Shown: positions 28,984 to 39,010, numbered from the stretch's first letter. The stretch is 64,000 bases of DNA from JAOUEA01 sp963810945 (GCA_963810945.1 CAWEPI010000004.1:558001-622000); one strand, 5' to 3'. Notes: generated by a model not told the origin, from the letters alone. Numbers and translations are program-made.

Positions 28984-30116
28984 ATGCGCGTCCTGGTTGC
29001 CCCCGACAAGTTCCGCGGCACGCTCACGGCGGTGCAGGCCGCGGAGGCCGTCGAGGCCGGGTGGCACCGGCATCGGCCCGGGGACGAGATCGTCCTCGTG
29101 CCGATGGCCGACGGGGGAGAGGGCACGATGGAGGCGCTGATCGGCGCCCTCGGCGGGCAGAAGGTGTCGATCACGGTCCCCGGTCCCCTCGGCGATCCGA
29201 CCCCCGCGCCGTTCGCGCTCGTCCCGACGGCCGACGGGATGCTCGGCGTGGTCGAGATGGCGCAGGCCTCCGGGCTCGGCCTGCATCGGCGCAGGGGCGA
29301 CGCGCTCCTCGCCGCACGAGCACCCGAGGGACCGGAGAACTGATGGTGGCCGCGATCGAGGGCGGCGCGCGGCGCCTCCTCGTGTGCCTCGGCGGGAGCG
29401 CGACGAACGACGGGGGAGCGGGGATGGCGTCGGCGCTCGGGGTGCGGTTCCTGGACGTGCGCGGAGACGAGCTGTCGCCCGGGGGGGAGGCGCTCCTGCA
29501 GCTCGCCCGGATCGACGCGTCCCGCCTGCATCACGGACTCGCCGGCGTGGCGGTCATCGGCGCCTGCGACGTGGACAACCCCCTGACGGGCCCCGCCGGC
29601 GCGAGCGCGGTGTACGGCCCGCAGAAGGGGGCGAGCCCCGACGACGTCTGGGTGCTCGACCGCGCGCTCGGCCATCTGGCGGCCGTCGTGCATCGCGATC
29701 TCGCGATCGACCTGAAGGACGAACCGGGCGCGGGGGCGGCCGGCGGACTCGGCTTCGGGCTGATGGCGTTCTGCGGCGCGCGACTGCGGCGCGGGGTCGA
29801 CGTCGTGATGGAGGCCCTGGACCTCCCGGCGCGTGTCGCGGGAGCCGACCTCGTCCTGACCGGGGAAGGGTCGCTCGACGCTCAATCCTTGCGAGGCAAG
29901 GTGCCCGCCGGCGTGCTGGGCGCCGCCTCCGCGGCCGGGGTCCCTGCGGCCGTCGTGTGCGGGCGGGCGGAGGTCGCGCCACCGGGTGTGCCCGTGTTCA
30001 GTCTGGTCGAGCGCGTCGGCGAGGAGGCGGCCCTCGACGACGCGCGCCGGTCGCTCGAGCTGGTGGCCGGGGAGTTGGCTGCTCGCGTCGGGTCGCTGCT
30101 CGGGGAGCCGGCGTGA
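28984..30116 (+). CDS. Glycerate 2-kinase (GlxK/GarK family), frameshifted
   Basis: This enzyme phosphorylates D-glycerate. The N-terminus MRVLVAPDKFRGTL and MADGGEGTMEAL, the central CLGGSATNDGGAGMASALG, DVDNPLTGPAGASAVYGPQKGA and the C-terminal LTGEGSLDAQSLRGKVP are family hallmarks. The frame shifts once at about 29311-29316: one base is missing, after which the protein resumes with RGTGELMVAAIEGG. With that base restored it has the normal size (about 378 residues). The 3' end overlaps the next gene as GTGA. Confidence 0.88.
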
Positions 30117-30586
30117 GCGGCGCGGTCGATCGCTTCAGCGACGCCGCGCGCGCCCTGGGGCTGCACCCGGACGTCCGTCGATTCCCCGAGGGCACCAAGA
30201 CGGCGGCCGATGCGGCGCGCGCGATCGGCTGCGACGTGGCGCAGATCGTGAAGTCGTTGGTGTTCATGGCGGGCGAGGCGCCGGTCTTGGCCCTCACGTC
30301 GGGCGCGAACCGCGTCGACACGGAGGCGCTGGCCGGCCTCGCGGGTGGGGGACCCGTCCGCCGGGCGACGCCGGAGGAGGCGCGCACCGCGACCGGGTTC
30401 GCCGTGGGGGGCACGCCCCCGTTCGGCCATCCCGAACCGGTGATGACGTTCCTCGACCCCGACCTGCTCGCCTTCGATGAGGTCTGGGCGGCGGCGGGAA
30501 CCCCGGACTCCGTCTTCCCGCTCTCGCCCCAGGACCTGCTCCGGGTGAGCGGCGCCGCGACCGCCGGGTTCACGGAAGGGAAGTGA
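30113..30586 (+). CDS. YbaK/EbsC-type aminoacyl-tRNA deacylase
   Basis: This is a 157-residue single-domain protein of the YbaK/ProX superfamily, which hydrolyses mischarged tRNAs such as Cys-tRNA(Pro) or Ala-tRNA. The key segments are KTAADAARAIGCDVAQIVKSLVF with the conserved lysine, LTSGANRVD, and the glycine loop TGFAVGGTPPFGH. The GTG start overlaps the glycerate kinase stop. It ends 8 nt before a strong hairpin. Confidence 0.87.
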   Translation: MSGAVDRFSDAARALGLHPDVRRFPEGTKTAADAARAIGCDVAQIVKSLVFMAGEAPVLALTSGANRVDTEALAGLAGGGPVRRATPEEARTATGFAVGGTPPFGHPEPVMTFLDPDLLAFDEVWAAAGTPDSVFPLSPQDLLRVSGAATAGFTEGK

Positions 30587-30594
30587 TGCGAAAA

Positions 30595-30616
30595 GGGTCG
30601 GCTCTCGCGCCGACCC
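30595..30616. terminator. Hairpin after the deacylase gene
   Basis: A perfect 8-bp stem (GGGTCGGC, 6-nt loop, GCCGACCC) starts 8 nt after the deacylase stop. On the minus strand it is followed by TTTT, on the plus strand by no T-run. It probably ends the glycerate kinase-deacylase transcript. A TATCAT hexamer just downstream (30620-30625) is a plausible -10 for the next gene. Confidence 0.5.
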
Positions 30617-30656
30617 CGGCTATCATGGAGGTCCGACGTCCGCATCCGGAGGGACC

Positions 30657-30977
30657 ATGATCACGCTGACCGAGAACGCCGCCGGCAAGGTGAGGGAACT
30701 GCTGGCCGAAGAGGGCCGCGACGACATCGCCCTGCGCGTCGCCGTGCAGCCGGGCGGGTGTTCCGGACTGCGGTACGCGATGTACCTGGACGATCAGGTC
30801 ACGGAGAAGGACGCCGAGGCCGAGCAGTTCGGTGTGAAGCTCGTGATCGACAAGATGAGCGTCCCGTACCTCTCGCAGGCCACCATCGACTTCGTCGACA
30901 CGCTGGAGCAGTCGGGCTTCACGATCGACAACCCCGCCGCCCAGGGTGGTTGCGCCTGCGGCAACTCCTTCCACTAG
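30657..30977 (+). CDS. HesB/IscA-family Fe-S insertion protein
   Basis: This is a 106-residue A-type carrier that accepts or delivers Fe-S clusters. The three conserved cysteines are present: one in GGCSGLRY (about residue 37) and two in the C-terminal CACGNSF (about 100 and 102). The length and N-terminal ITLTENAAGKVREL are typical of ErpA/IscA. A GGAGGGACC ribosome-binding site precedes the ATG. It lies 8 kb from the suf operon. Confidence 0.95.
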   Translation: MITLTENAAGKVRELLAEEGRDDIALRVAVQPGGCSGLRYAMYLDDQVTEKDAEAEQFGVKLVIDKMSVPYLSQATIDFVDTLEQSGFTIDNPAAQGGCACGNSFH

Positions 30978-31067
30978 CTCCTCCGGGCCGGCTCGCGGCC
31001 GAACGTCCGTCACGTACCGGGCCCTCCGCCTCCGCTCCGAGGCACCCGCGCGGCGCACGATACCGAT

Positions 31068-32240
31068 ATGGAAGGCGCAAGGTTGCGCGTGGGGGTCGCC
31101 CGGGAGACGTTCCCCGGCGAGACGCGCGTGGCCCTGGTTCCCGCGAGCGTCCCCGCCCTCAGCCAGTCCGGGCTCGCCGTCGTCGTGGAGCGAGGGGCCG
31201 GGGGCGCATCGGAGTACGCCGACGCGACGTATGAAGAGCACGGCGCCGAACTGGCCGAGCGCGACGAGGTCTTCGCCGCCGACGTGCTGCTGCAGGTCCG
31301 GACGCTCGGCGCGAACCCCCTCCTCGGTCGTGACGATCTCGAGCGCCATCACGAGGGGCAGATCGTCATCGGCATGGGCGAGCCGCTCACGTCCGCCGCG
31401 GACCTCGCCGAGCTGGCTCGGCGCGGCTGCACGGTCTTCGCCATGGAGCTCGTGCCGCGCATCGCCCGTGCGCAGAGCATGGACGTGCTGTCCTCGCAGT
31501 CGACGATCGCCGGGTACAAGGCGATCCTGATCGCGGCGGAGCGCCTCCCGAAGCTCTTCCCGATGCTCACCACCGCCGCCGGGACCGTGGCACCCGCCCG
31601 CGTCTTCGTGATCGGGGCCGGCGTAGCCGGATTGCAGGCCATCGCCACCGGCCGGCGGCTGGGCGCGATGGTGGAGGCCTACGACGTGCGGCCCGCCGCC
31701 CAAGAGGAGGTCGAGAGCCTGGGCGCGAAGCTGATCCCGCTCCCCCTCGAGCCCGGTGATGCGGAGGACGCCAGCGGATACGCGAAGGAGCTCGGGGAGT
31801 CCTTCTACCGGCGGCAGCAGGAGCACCTGGGCCGGGTGGTGGCCGGCGTCGACGTCGTGGTGTCCAACGCGGCGATCCCCGGGCGGCCCGCACCCATCCT
31901 CCTCACCGAGGAGGCGGTGCGTGCGATGGCACCGGGATCGGTGGTGGTCGACCTCGCGGCGGCGCGGGGAGGCAACTGCGCGCTCACGCGTCCGGACGAG
32001 GTCGTGACGGTCGGCGGTGTGACGATCGTGGGTCCGACGAACCTTCCCGCCACCGTGCCGTTCCACGCGAGCCAGCTCTACGCGCGGAACCTGTCGAACT
32101 TCCTGCGCGCGCTCATGGTCGACGGCCGCTTCGAACCCGATTGGGAGGACGAGGTGGTGCGCTCGACGCTGGTCGCTCGGGGCGGGGAGATCGTGAACGA
32201 CCGGGTCCTCGCGACCCTGGAGGAGGTGGCCGTCCCGTGA
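31068..32240 (+). CDS. pntAA: NAD(P) transhydrogenase subunit alpha, domain I
   Basis: This is the NAD(H)-binding, peripheral part of proton-translocating transhydrogenase, which moves hydride from NADH to NADP+ using the proton gradient. It has 390 residues, with the N-terminal VGVARETFPGETRVALVP, the catalytic MDVLSSQSTIAGYKA region and the Rossmann motif VIGAGVAGLQAIATGRRLGA. It is the first of three genes that overlap by GTGA, as in the split alphaproteobacterial and actinobacterial arrangement. Confidence 0.94.
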   Translation: MEGARLRVGVARETFPGETRVALVPASVPALSQSGLAVVVERGAGGASEYADATYEEHGAELAERDEVFAADVLLQVRTLGANPLLGRDDLERHHEGQIVIGMGEPLTSAADLAELARRGCTVFAMELVPRIARAQSMDVLSSQSTIAGYKAILIAAERLPKLFPMLTTAAGTVAPARVFVIGAGVAGLQAIATGRRLGAMVEAYDVRPAAQEEVESLGAKLIPLPLEPGDAEDASGYAKELGESFYRRQQEHLGRVVAGVDVVVSNAAIPGRPAPILLTEEAVRAMAPGSVVVDLAAARGGNCALTRPDEVVTVGGVTIVGPTNLPATVPFHASQLYARNLSNFLRALMVDGRFEPDWEDEVVRSTLVARGGEIVNDRVLATLEEVAVP

Positions 32241-32542
32241 TCGATCGCATCGAGCTCGGGTTGTGGATCTTCGTGCTCGCGTCGTTCATCGGCTTCGAGG
32301 TGATCCGGCGCGTCCCGCCGCTGCTGCACACGCCCTTGATGTCGTTGACGAACGCGATCTCGGGCATCTCGCTGGTGGGGTCGCTCATCCTCGCCGGAGC
32401 CGGGCGGGGCGTGATGGCCACGGCCCTCGGATCGGTGGCGGTCTGCGCATCGACGATCAACGTGGTCGGCGGCTTCATGATCACCGACCGGATGCTCAAG
32501 GCGTTCCGACGGGGCGACCGGCGCGGAGGTGAGCGCCCGTGA
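32237..32542 (+). CDS. pntAB: NAD(P) transhydrogenase, membrane subunit alpha-2
   Basis: This is a 101-residue membrane subunit with three hydrophobic helices that form part of the proton channel. The segments FIGFEVIRRVPPLLHTPLMS, TNAISGISLVGS and INVVGGFMITDRML are diagnostic. The GTG start overlaps the pntAA stop, and the stop overlaps the pntB start. Confidence 0.94.
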   Translation: MIDRIELGLWIFVLASFIGFEVIRRVPPLLHTPLMSLTNAISGISLVGSLILAGAGRGVMATALGSVAVCASTINVVGGFMITDRMLKAFRRGDRRGGERP

Positions 32543-33942
32543 GCCCGTGGCGGGACTGGGTGCTGATCCCGCTCTACCTCGCCGCGAGCGTAGGGTTCAT
32601 CCTCGCCCTCAAGTGGCTGACCCACCCCACCACGGCGCGCAAGGGCGTGCGCGCGGGCGAGCTGGGCATGCTCGCCGCGATCGTGGGGACCCTGGTCCAC
32701 GCCAACATCGTCGACGTGCGCTGGATCCTGATCGCGGTCTTCGTCGGGTCGGCGATCGGCGCGGCCCTCGCGATCTTCATGCCGATGACCGCGATGCCGC
32801 AACGGATCGCGTTCTCCCACGCGTTCGGCGCCCTCGCCGCCGCCCTCGTGGGCACCGCCGAGTACCTCCTCGGCCGCCACGAGATCGACGGCTTCACGAT
32901 GGCGATCCTCGGCGTGGAGATGCTGCTCGGGTACCTGACGTTCACGGGCTCGTTGATCGCGTTCGGCAAGCTCCAAGGGATCGTGCGTGACAAACCCTGG
33001 ATCTATCCCGGGCAGAACATCGTGAACCTGTCCGTGCTGGGGGCCGGCGTGCTGCTCGTCGTCGCCCTCACGCGCACGCCCCTGCACGTGGGTCTGCTCG
33101 TGCCGCTGATCGCGATCGGCCTCGCCTTCGGCGTGATGTTCGTGATGCGGATCGGCGGGGCCGACATGCCCACGGTGATCTCGCTCCTGAACTCCTTCGC
33201 GGGGCTCTCGGGCGCCGCGCTCGGGTTCGCGATCAACAACCCCATCCTGATCGTGGCCGGGGCGCTCGACGGATCCTCGGGCTTCGTCCTCTCGGTCTTC
33301 ATGTGCCGGGCGATGAACCGCTCGTTCGTGAACGTGCTCTTCGGTGGGTTCGGTGCGGAGACGGCCACCGGCGGGGCCGCGCACGAGGCGCGCCCCTACC
33401 GCTCGACCTCGGCCGAGGAGGTGGCGATGCTCCTGGACACCGCCAGGCTCGTGATCGTGGTGCCCGGCTACGGCATGGCGGCGGCGCAGGCCCAGCACAA
33501 GATCCGGGAGCTCACCGACCTGCTGGGGCGCCGGGGGACCGAGGTCAAGTTCGCGATCCACCCGGTGGCGGGCCGGATGCCCGGGCACATGAACGTCCTG
33601 CTGGCCGAGGCGAACGTGCCCTACGACCAGCTCTGCGATCTCGACGACATCAACCCCGAGTTCGAGCGGTGCGACGTGGCGATCGTGATCGGCGCCAACG
33701 ACGTGGTGAACCCGGCGGCGCGACACGACACGTCGAGCCCGATCTACGGCATGCCGATCCTCGACGTGGACAAGGCGGGGAGCGTCGTGGTGATCAAGCG
33801 GTCGATGCGTTCGGGCTTCTCGGGCATCGAGAACGAACTCTTCTACCTGCCGCAGACGATGATGCTCTTCGGCGACGCCAAGGCCGTCGCGGGCGACCTC
33901 GTGCACGAGGTCTCCCGTCTCCCGAACGCCACCGCCGCCTGA
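32539..33942 (+). CDS. pntB: NAD(P) transhydrogenase subunit beta
   Basis: This is a 467-residue subunit. The N-terminal half has about eight membrane helices of the proton channel, with the channel histidine region FSHAFGALAA. The C-terminal half is the NADP(H)-binding domain III, with VPGYGMAAAQAQHKIREL, FAIHPVAGRMPGHMNVLLAEA, VIGANDVVNPAA and KRSMRSGFSGIENELF. It converges on the aminotransferase gene with an 8-nt gap. Confidence 0.96.
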   Translation: MSPWRDWVLIPLYLAASVGFILALKWLTHPTTARKGVRAGELGMLAAIVGTLVHANIVDVRWILIAVFVGSAIGAALAIFMPMTAMPQRIAFSHAFGALAAALVGTAEYLLGRHEIDGFTMAILGVEMLLGYLTFTGSLIAFGKLQGIVRDKPWIYPGQNIVNLSVLGAGVLLVVALTRTPLHVGLLVPLIAIGLAFGVMFVMRIGGADMPTVISLLNSFAGLSGAALGFAINNPILIVAGALDGSSGFVLSVFMCRAMNRSFVNVLFGGFGAETATGGAAHEARPYRSTSAEEVAMLLDTARLVIVVPGYGMAAAQAQHKIRELTDLLGRRGTEVKFAIHPVAGRMPGHMNVLLAEANVPYDQLCDLDDINPEFERCDVAIVIGANDVVNPAARHDTSSPIYGMPILDVDKAGSVVVIKRSMRSGFSGIENELFYLPQTMMLFGDAKAVAGDLVHEVSRLPNATAA

Positions 33943-33950
33943 GTCGGGAA

Positions 33951-35201
33951 CTACGCGCAGGCGTCGAGGCCCGCGCCGAAGCTCTCCGTGAGTTCCTTCA
34001 GTCCGTCGTCGTCGATCACGAGCGGAGGCGAGACGGCGACGGCGCCACCGACGAGCGTCCGCACGAGCAGGCCCGCATCACGGCACGCGGCGCTGATCCG
34101 CGCGGGAAGAGCGGGGTCGTCCTCCATCGCGTCGGCGTCGACCTGGATCGCGGCGAGCACCCCGGTTCCCGCTCGGACCTCTTCCACGAGGGGATGCTCG
34201 GCCAGGGGGGCCATCGCGTCCGCGAGCGCGCCCTCGAGGTCGAGGGCCCGCGCGCAGAGCCCTTCCCGTTCGATGATGTCGATGTTGGCGAGGGCCGCCG
34301 CTGCGACGGTGGCGTGGCCGCTGTACGTGTAGCCGTGACGCCACATCCCGGCGCCGGGCGCCCAGAAGGGTTCGGCCACCCACGGCGCCGCGATCACGGC
34401 GCCCATCGGCAGGTAGCCGCTCGTGATGCCCTTGGCGCACGTCACGATGTCGGGCTCCAGTCCGAACCGGTTGGACGCGAACCAGTCGCCGCAGCGCGCG
34501 AACCCGGTGATCACCTCGTCCGCGACGAAGAGCACCCCGTGCTCTCGGCAGACCTCCCGCGCGGCCTGGAGGTACCCGTCGGGTGCGACGAACACGCCGC
34601 CGGCCCCGATCACGGGCTCGCAGAAGAACGCGGCCACCCGGTCGCCGCCGGCGCGCTCGATCGCGGTCCGGAGCGCCTCCGCGTCGTCCCAGGGAACCTC
34701 GACCACATCCTCGATCAGTTCGCCGTGGCCCGTCGCGTTGGCGGGGATCCCCGCGAGCGAGGTCCCGGCCGTGTGCATGCCGTGGTAGGCCTTCTGACGC
34801 CGGATCAAGATCGTGCGCGCCGGCTCGTCGCGGAGCTGCCAGTAACGGCGGGCCATCTTGGTGGCCGTGTCGATCGAGTCCGACCCGCCGCTCGTGAAGA
34901 AGACCTTGGATCCGGGGACGGGGGCCATCGCAGCCACGCGATCGGCGAGCGTCTCCACCGGTCGGTTCGTGAGGTCGCCGAACGTGGAGTAGACGGGAAG
35001 CGTGGCCATCTGCGCCGCGACGGCCTCGCCGATCTCGCGCCTGCCCCACCCTACGTTGCAGTACCAGAGCGAGGCGGTGGCATCGAGGTAGCGGCGATCC
35101 TCCTCGTCCCAGACGTGGGCGCCCTCGGCGCGCACGAGGGTGAGGGCGCCGCCGGTGAGGACGGCCGACATGTCGGCGAACGGGTGCCAGAAGTGCGTCA
35201 T
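33951..35201 (-). CDS. Class III (omega) aminotransferase
   Basis: This is a 416-residue PLP enzyme of the omega-amino acid:pyruvate transaminase group. The N-terminus MTHFWHPFADMS, the cofactor-phosphate region FFTSGGSDSIDTATKMARRYW, FCEPVIGAGGVFV, VADEVITGFARCGDWFASNRF and the PLP-lysine stretch TCAKGITSGYLPMGAVI are all present. Possible amine donors include beta-alanine, GABA or putrescine-type substrates, and the specific one is not assigned. It has its own leaderless -10. Confidence 0.88.
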   Translation of the reverse strand: MTHFWHPFADMSAVLTGGALTLVRAEGAHVWDEEDRRYLDATASLWYCNVGWGRREIGEAVAAQMATLPVYSTFGDLTNRPVETLADRVAAMAPVPGSKVFFTSGGSDSIDTATKMARRYWQLRDEPARTILIRRQKAYHGMHTAGTSLAGIPANATGHGELIEDVVEVPWDDAEALRTAIERAGGDRVAAFFCEPVIGAGGVFVAPDGYLQAAREVCREHGVLFVADEVITGFARCGDWFASNRFGLEPDIVTCAKGITSGYLPMGAVIAAPWVAEPFWAPGAGMWRHGYTYSGHATVAAAALANIDIIEREGLCARALDLEGALADAMAPLAEHPLVEEVRAGTGVLAAIQVDADAMEDDPALPARISAACRDAGLLVRTLVGGAVAVSPPLVIDDDGLKELTESFGAGLDACA

Positions 35202-35207
35202 GCGCCC

Positions 35208-35213
35208 ACGCTA
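35208..35213 (-). promoter_or_regulatory. Leaderless -10 of aminotransferase gene
   Basis: TAGCGT on the minus strand, 6 nt before the ATG at 35201. Confidence 0.45.
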
Positions 35214-35298
35214 CCAGCGAGCCCACGGCCTCTCCGTGTGCCGCGGTGGCCAGGTCCGCGGCCCCGCGTGGGACGTGCGGGCGGTCCGGGCGCCGCCG

Positions 35299-38200
35299 TC
35301 AGTCGACGTCGTAGGCGAGGTTCGGGCGCAGCCAGCGTTCGGCCTCCGAGACGCTCTCGCCGAGACGGCGCGCGTAGTCCTCCAGCTGATCCTTCGCGAT
35401 CTTGCCGACGTTGAAGTACCGGGACGCGGGATGGGCGAAGTACAGGCCGCTCACGCTGGCGGCCGGGGTCATCGAGCAGGTCTCCGTCAGGTCGATACCC
35501 TGCTCCCGGGCGCCGAGCAGGTCGAAGAGGCGCCGCTTCTGCGAGTGGTCCGGGCATGCCGGGTAGCCGAAGGCGGGCCGGATCCCCCGGTAGCGCTCCT
35601 CGACCAGTTCGTCGTTCGGCAGCGGCGCCTCCTGGTACCCCCAGGCGATCCGCGCCTCCTGATGGAGGTACTCGGCGAACGCCTCCGCGAGCCGGTCGGC
35701 CAGCGCCTTCACCATGATGGCGCGGTAGTCGTCGTGATCGGCCTCGAACACCTTGGCCAGCTCGTCGGCGCCGAAGCCCGCCGTGACGGCGAACGCGCCG
35801 AGGTGATCCGTCAGCCCCTGTTCCGTCGGCGCGATGAAGTCGGCGAGCGACCGGTTGGGCTGGTCCTCGCCCTTCTCCGTCTGCTGGCGCAACATCGGGA
35901 ACGTGATCCCGTTGTCGAGCACGATGTCGTCACCCTCGGTGACGGCGGGCCAGAACCCGTAGACACCGCGCGCCTGGATCGACGCGTCCGCCACGATCGT
36001 GTCGAGCAGCTCCTGCGCGTGCTCGTACAGCTCGCGCGCGGCCGCCCCGTGGTTCGGATGGTCGAGGATGGCCGGGAACCGTCCCTTCAGCTCCCACGCG
36101 GTGAAGAAGAACGTCCAGTCGATGTATGCGCGCAGGGTCTCGAGCGCCGGCTCCACGATGCGTGGGCCCGTGAAGGCGGGGGTGGGGAGGTCCTCGGCGC
36201 GCCACGCGATCGGTGTGCGCCGCTCGATCGCCTTGCGGTAGGGGAGCAGCGGCGTCTTCGTGCGCTCCTCGTGCTGGGTGCGGAGCGTCGCCTGCAGGGA
36301 TCGGTTCTCCTTATCCAAGGCGGCCTTGCGCTCGGGGTCGAGCAGCGCGGAGACCACGCCGACCACGCGGGAGGCGTCGAGCACGTGCACGGTGGGGTGG
36401 GTGTAGGCGGGCGCGATCCGCACGGCGGTGTGCTGGCGCGACGTGGTGGCGCCCCCGATCAGCAGCGGGAGGTCGAGTCCCCGGCGCTCCATCTCCTTGG
36501 CCACGTTCACCATCTCATCGAGGGAGGGCGTGATGAGGCCCGAGAGCCCCACGAGGTCGCAGCCCTCCTCCACGGCGGTGTCGAGGATCAGGTCGGCCGG
36601 CGCCATCACGCCGAGGTCGATGACCTCGTAGTTGTTGCAGCCCAACACGACACCCACGATGTTCTTCCCGATGTCGTGCACGTCGCCCTTCACGGTGGCG
36701 GTCACGATCCGGCCCTGCGGCTTTGCCGTGCCTCCGGCCTTGATCAGGATCCGCTTCTCCTCCTCCATGTACGGCTCGAGGTGCGCGACGGCCTTCTTCA
36801 TGGCCCGCGCGCTCTTCACCACCTGCGGGAGGAACATCTTGCCGGCGCCGAAGAGGTCGCCCACGATCTTCATGCCGTCCATCAGCGGGCCCTCGATCAC
36901 GTCGAGCGGCCGCTCGTACGCCAGACGTGCTTCCTCCGTGTCCTCCACGATGAAGTCGACGATCCCGTGGACGAGTGCGTGCGAGAGGCGCTCCTGCACG
37001 CTGCCCTCGCGCCAGGTGAGGTCCTGCACGCGCTCGACGCCGCCGCTCTTCACCGTCTCGGCGAACGTGATCATCCGCTCGGTCGCGTCGGGCCGACGGT
37101 TGAAGATGATGTCCTCGACGTGCTCCAGCAGGTCCTTCGGGATGTCGTCGTAGACGGGGAGCTGGCCCGCGTTCACGATCGCCATGTCGAGCCCGGCCGC
37201 GATCGCGTGATACAGGAAGGCCGCGTGGATCGCCTGGCGCACGGGCTCGTTCCCGCGGAAGCTGAAGCTCAGGTTGGAGACACCGCCGGAGACGTGCGCG
37301 CCCGGGCAGCGCCGCTTGATCTCGCGTGTGGCCTCGATGAAGGCCTTCGCGAACTCGTCGTGCTCCTCCATCCCCGTGGCGATCGCGAGGATGTTTGGAT
37401 CGAAGATGATGTCGGACGGCGCGTAACCCGCCTCCTCGATCAGGAGCCGGTACGCACGCTCGCAGATCTCGATCTTGCGTTCCACCGTGCCGGCTTGCCC
37501 CTCCTCGTCGAAGGCCATCACGACGACGGCGGCGCCGTAGCGCTTCACCTTCCGCGCCTTGGCGAGGAAGTCCTCCTCGCCCTCCTTGAGGCTGATCGAG
37601 TTCACGACACCTTTGCCCTGGATGCACTTCAGGCCCGCCTCGATCACGTCCCACTTGGAGCTGTCGACCATGATCGGGACCTTCGCGATCTCCGGCTCGG
37701 TCGCGATCAGGTTCAGGAACGTGGTCATCGCGACCTCACCGTCGAGGAGGTCGGCGTCCATGTTCACGTCGATGAGGTTGGCGCCGCTGCGGACCTGCTC
37801 CATCGCCACCTCGACGCCCCCTTGGTAGTCCCCCGACTCGATCAGGCGTCGGAACTTCAGGGAGCCGGTGATGTTCTGCCGCTCGCCGATCATCACGAAG
37901 CCCGTCTCCGGGGTGATCCGGAACGGCTCCAGCCCGCTCAGGTGCGGAAGCGGATCGGCCTCGGCGGGCACGGCGCGGGGCGCGAGGTCGCGGACGGAGG
38001 CCGCGATCGCCTCGATGTGGGCCGGCGTGGTGCCGCAGCATCCGCCGACGATGTTCAGGAGCCCCTCCTGCGCGAACGCCGTGAGCAGCTCGCACGTGAT
38101 CTCGGGGGTCTCGTCGTAGCCCCCGAAGGCGTTGGGCAGTCCGGCGTTGGGGTAGCAGGCCACGGGGACGTTCGCGATCCGCGCGAGGTCCTCGACGTAC

Positions 38201-38934
38201 GGCCGCATCTCCGAGGCGCCCAAGGAGCAGTTGATGCCGACCACGACCGGCTCCGCGTGCTCCACGGCGATCCAGAACGCCTCGATCGTCTGGCCCGAGA
38301 GGGTGCGCCCGCTCCGGTCCACGATCGTGACCGAGAGCCAGATCGGGAGCTCGGGGGCGACGTCCTTCGCGGCGGCGACGGCGGCCTTGGCGTTCAGCGT
38401 GTCGAAGATCGTCTCGACCAGGAGGAGGTCCACACCGCCTTCCTGCAGGCCGCGGATCTGCTCGGCGTAGGCCTCGTAGACCTGGTCGAAGGTGACCGCC
38501 CGGAAGGAGGCGTCCTCCACCTTCGGCGAGAGCGAGAGCGTGACGTTCAGCGGGCCGACGGACCCGGCCACGAATCGGTCGTCGTAGGCGTCGGCCGCCG
38601 CACGGGCGAGACGAGCCCCCTCGACGTTCATGTCGTGGACGGCGCCCTGCAAGGCGTAGTCCCCTTGTCCGAACGACGTCGCCGTGAAGGTGTTCGTCGT
38701 GGTGATGTCGGCGCCCGCCCGCAGGTAGGCGTGGTGCACCTCGGAGACGATCTCGGGCTGCGTGAGGTTCAGGAGGTCGGGGTCGCCCTTGAGGTCGCGC
38801 TCGTGTGCGGCGAAGCGCGCGCCCCGGAACTCCTCCTCACTCAGGCCGCGGCCCTGCAGGAGCACACCCCAGGCGCCGTCCAGGACGGCGATCCGCTCGC
38901 TGAGCAGGGCGTTCAGGCGCTCGCGCGGGTCCAT
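35299..38934 (-). CDS. metH: Cobalamin-dependent methionine synthase
   Basis: This enzyme moves a methyl group from 5-methyl-tetrahydrofolate to homocysteine through methylcobalamin. It has 1211 residues in the standard four-module order. The homocysteine domain (1 to about 320) carries the zinc cysteines in GINCSLG and GGCCGTTPAH. The pterin domain begins near 345 (MIGERQNITGS). The cobalamin cap and B12-binding domain have DVHDIGKNIVGVVLGCNN near 750, with the cobalt-ligand histidine. The reactivation (AdoMet) domain fills about 900-1211. ATG at 38934 is used; sequence further upstream in frame is not MetH-like. No B12 or SAM riboswitch is visible, and the gene appears leaderless. Confidence 0.97.
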   Translation of the reverse strand: MDPRERLNALLSERIAVLDGAWGVLLQGRGLSEEEFRGARFAAHERDLKGDPDLLNLTQPEIVSEVHHAYLRAGADITTTNTFTATSFGQGDYALQGAVHDMNVEGARLARAAADAYDDRFVAGSVGPLNVTLSLSPKVEDASFRAVTFDQVYEAYAEQIRGLQEGGVDLLLVETIFDTLNAKAAVAAAKDVAPELPIWLSVTIVDRSGRTLSGQTIEAFWIAVEHAEPVVVGINCSLGASEMRPYVEDLARIANVPVACYPNAGLPNAFGGYDETPEITCELLTAFAQEGLLNIVGGCCGTTPAHIEAIAASVRDLAPRAVPAEADPLPHLSGLEPFRITPETGFVMIGERQNITGSLKFRRLIESGDYQGGVEVAMEQVRSGANLIDVNMDADLLDGEVAMTTFLNLIATEPEIAKVPIMVDSSKWDVIEAGLKCIQGKGVVNSISLKEGEEDFLAKARKVKRYGAAVVVMAFDEEGQAGTVERKIEICERAYRLLIEEAGYAPSDIIFDPNILAIATGMEEHDEFAKAFIEATREIKRRCPGAHVSGGVSNLSFSFRGNEPVRQAIHAAFLYHAIAAGLDMAIVNAGQLPVYDDIPKDLLEHVEDIIFNRRPDATERMITFAETVKSGGVERVQDLTWREGSVQERLSHALVHGIVDFIVEDTEEARLAYERPLDVIEGPLMDGMKIVGDLFGAGKMFLPQVVKSARAMKKAVAHLEPYMEEEKRILIKAGGTAKPQGRIVTATVKGDVHDIGKNIVGVVLGCNNYEVIDLGVMAPADLILDTAVEEGCDLVGLSGLITPSLDEMVNVAKEMERRGLDLPLLIGGATTSRQHTAVRIAPAYTHPTVHVLDASRVVGVVSALLDPERKAALDKENRSLQATLRTQHEERTKTPLLPYRKAIERRTPIAWRAEDLPTPAFTGPRIVEPALETLRAYIDWTFFFTAWELKGRFPAILDHPNHGAAARELYEHAQELLDTIVADASIQARGVYGFWPAVTEGDDIVLDNGITFPMLRQQTEKGEDQPNRSLADFIAPTEQGLTDHLGAFAVTAGFGADELAKVFEADHDDYRAIMVKALADRLAEAFAEYLHQEARIAWGYQEAPLPNDELVEERYRGIRPAFGYPACPDHSQKRRLFDLLGAREQGIDLTETCSMTPAASVSGLYFAHPASRYFNVGKIAKDQLEDYARRLGESVSEAERWLRPNLAYDVD

Positions 38935-38941
38935 GCGGACA

Positions 38942-38947
38942 ACCCTA
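38942..38947 (-). promoter_or_regulatory. Leaderless -10 of metH
   Basis: TAGGGT on the minus strand, 7 nt before the metH ATG. It leaves no room for a leader-encoded riboswitch. Confidence 0.5.
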
Positions 38948-39004
38948 GCGGCCGCCTCAGCGTGCGACCAGCGAGGCTGCTCGCGCCGGATGCGGCGCCC
39001 GGGG

Positions 39005-39010
39005 TAGGCT
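39005..39010 (+). promoter_or_regulatory. Leaderless -10 of cyclic-nucleotide-binding gene
   Basis: TAGGCT, then 6 nt, then the ATG at 39017. It lies in the 82-nt divergent region shared with metH. Confidence 0.5.
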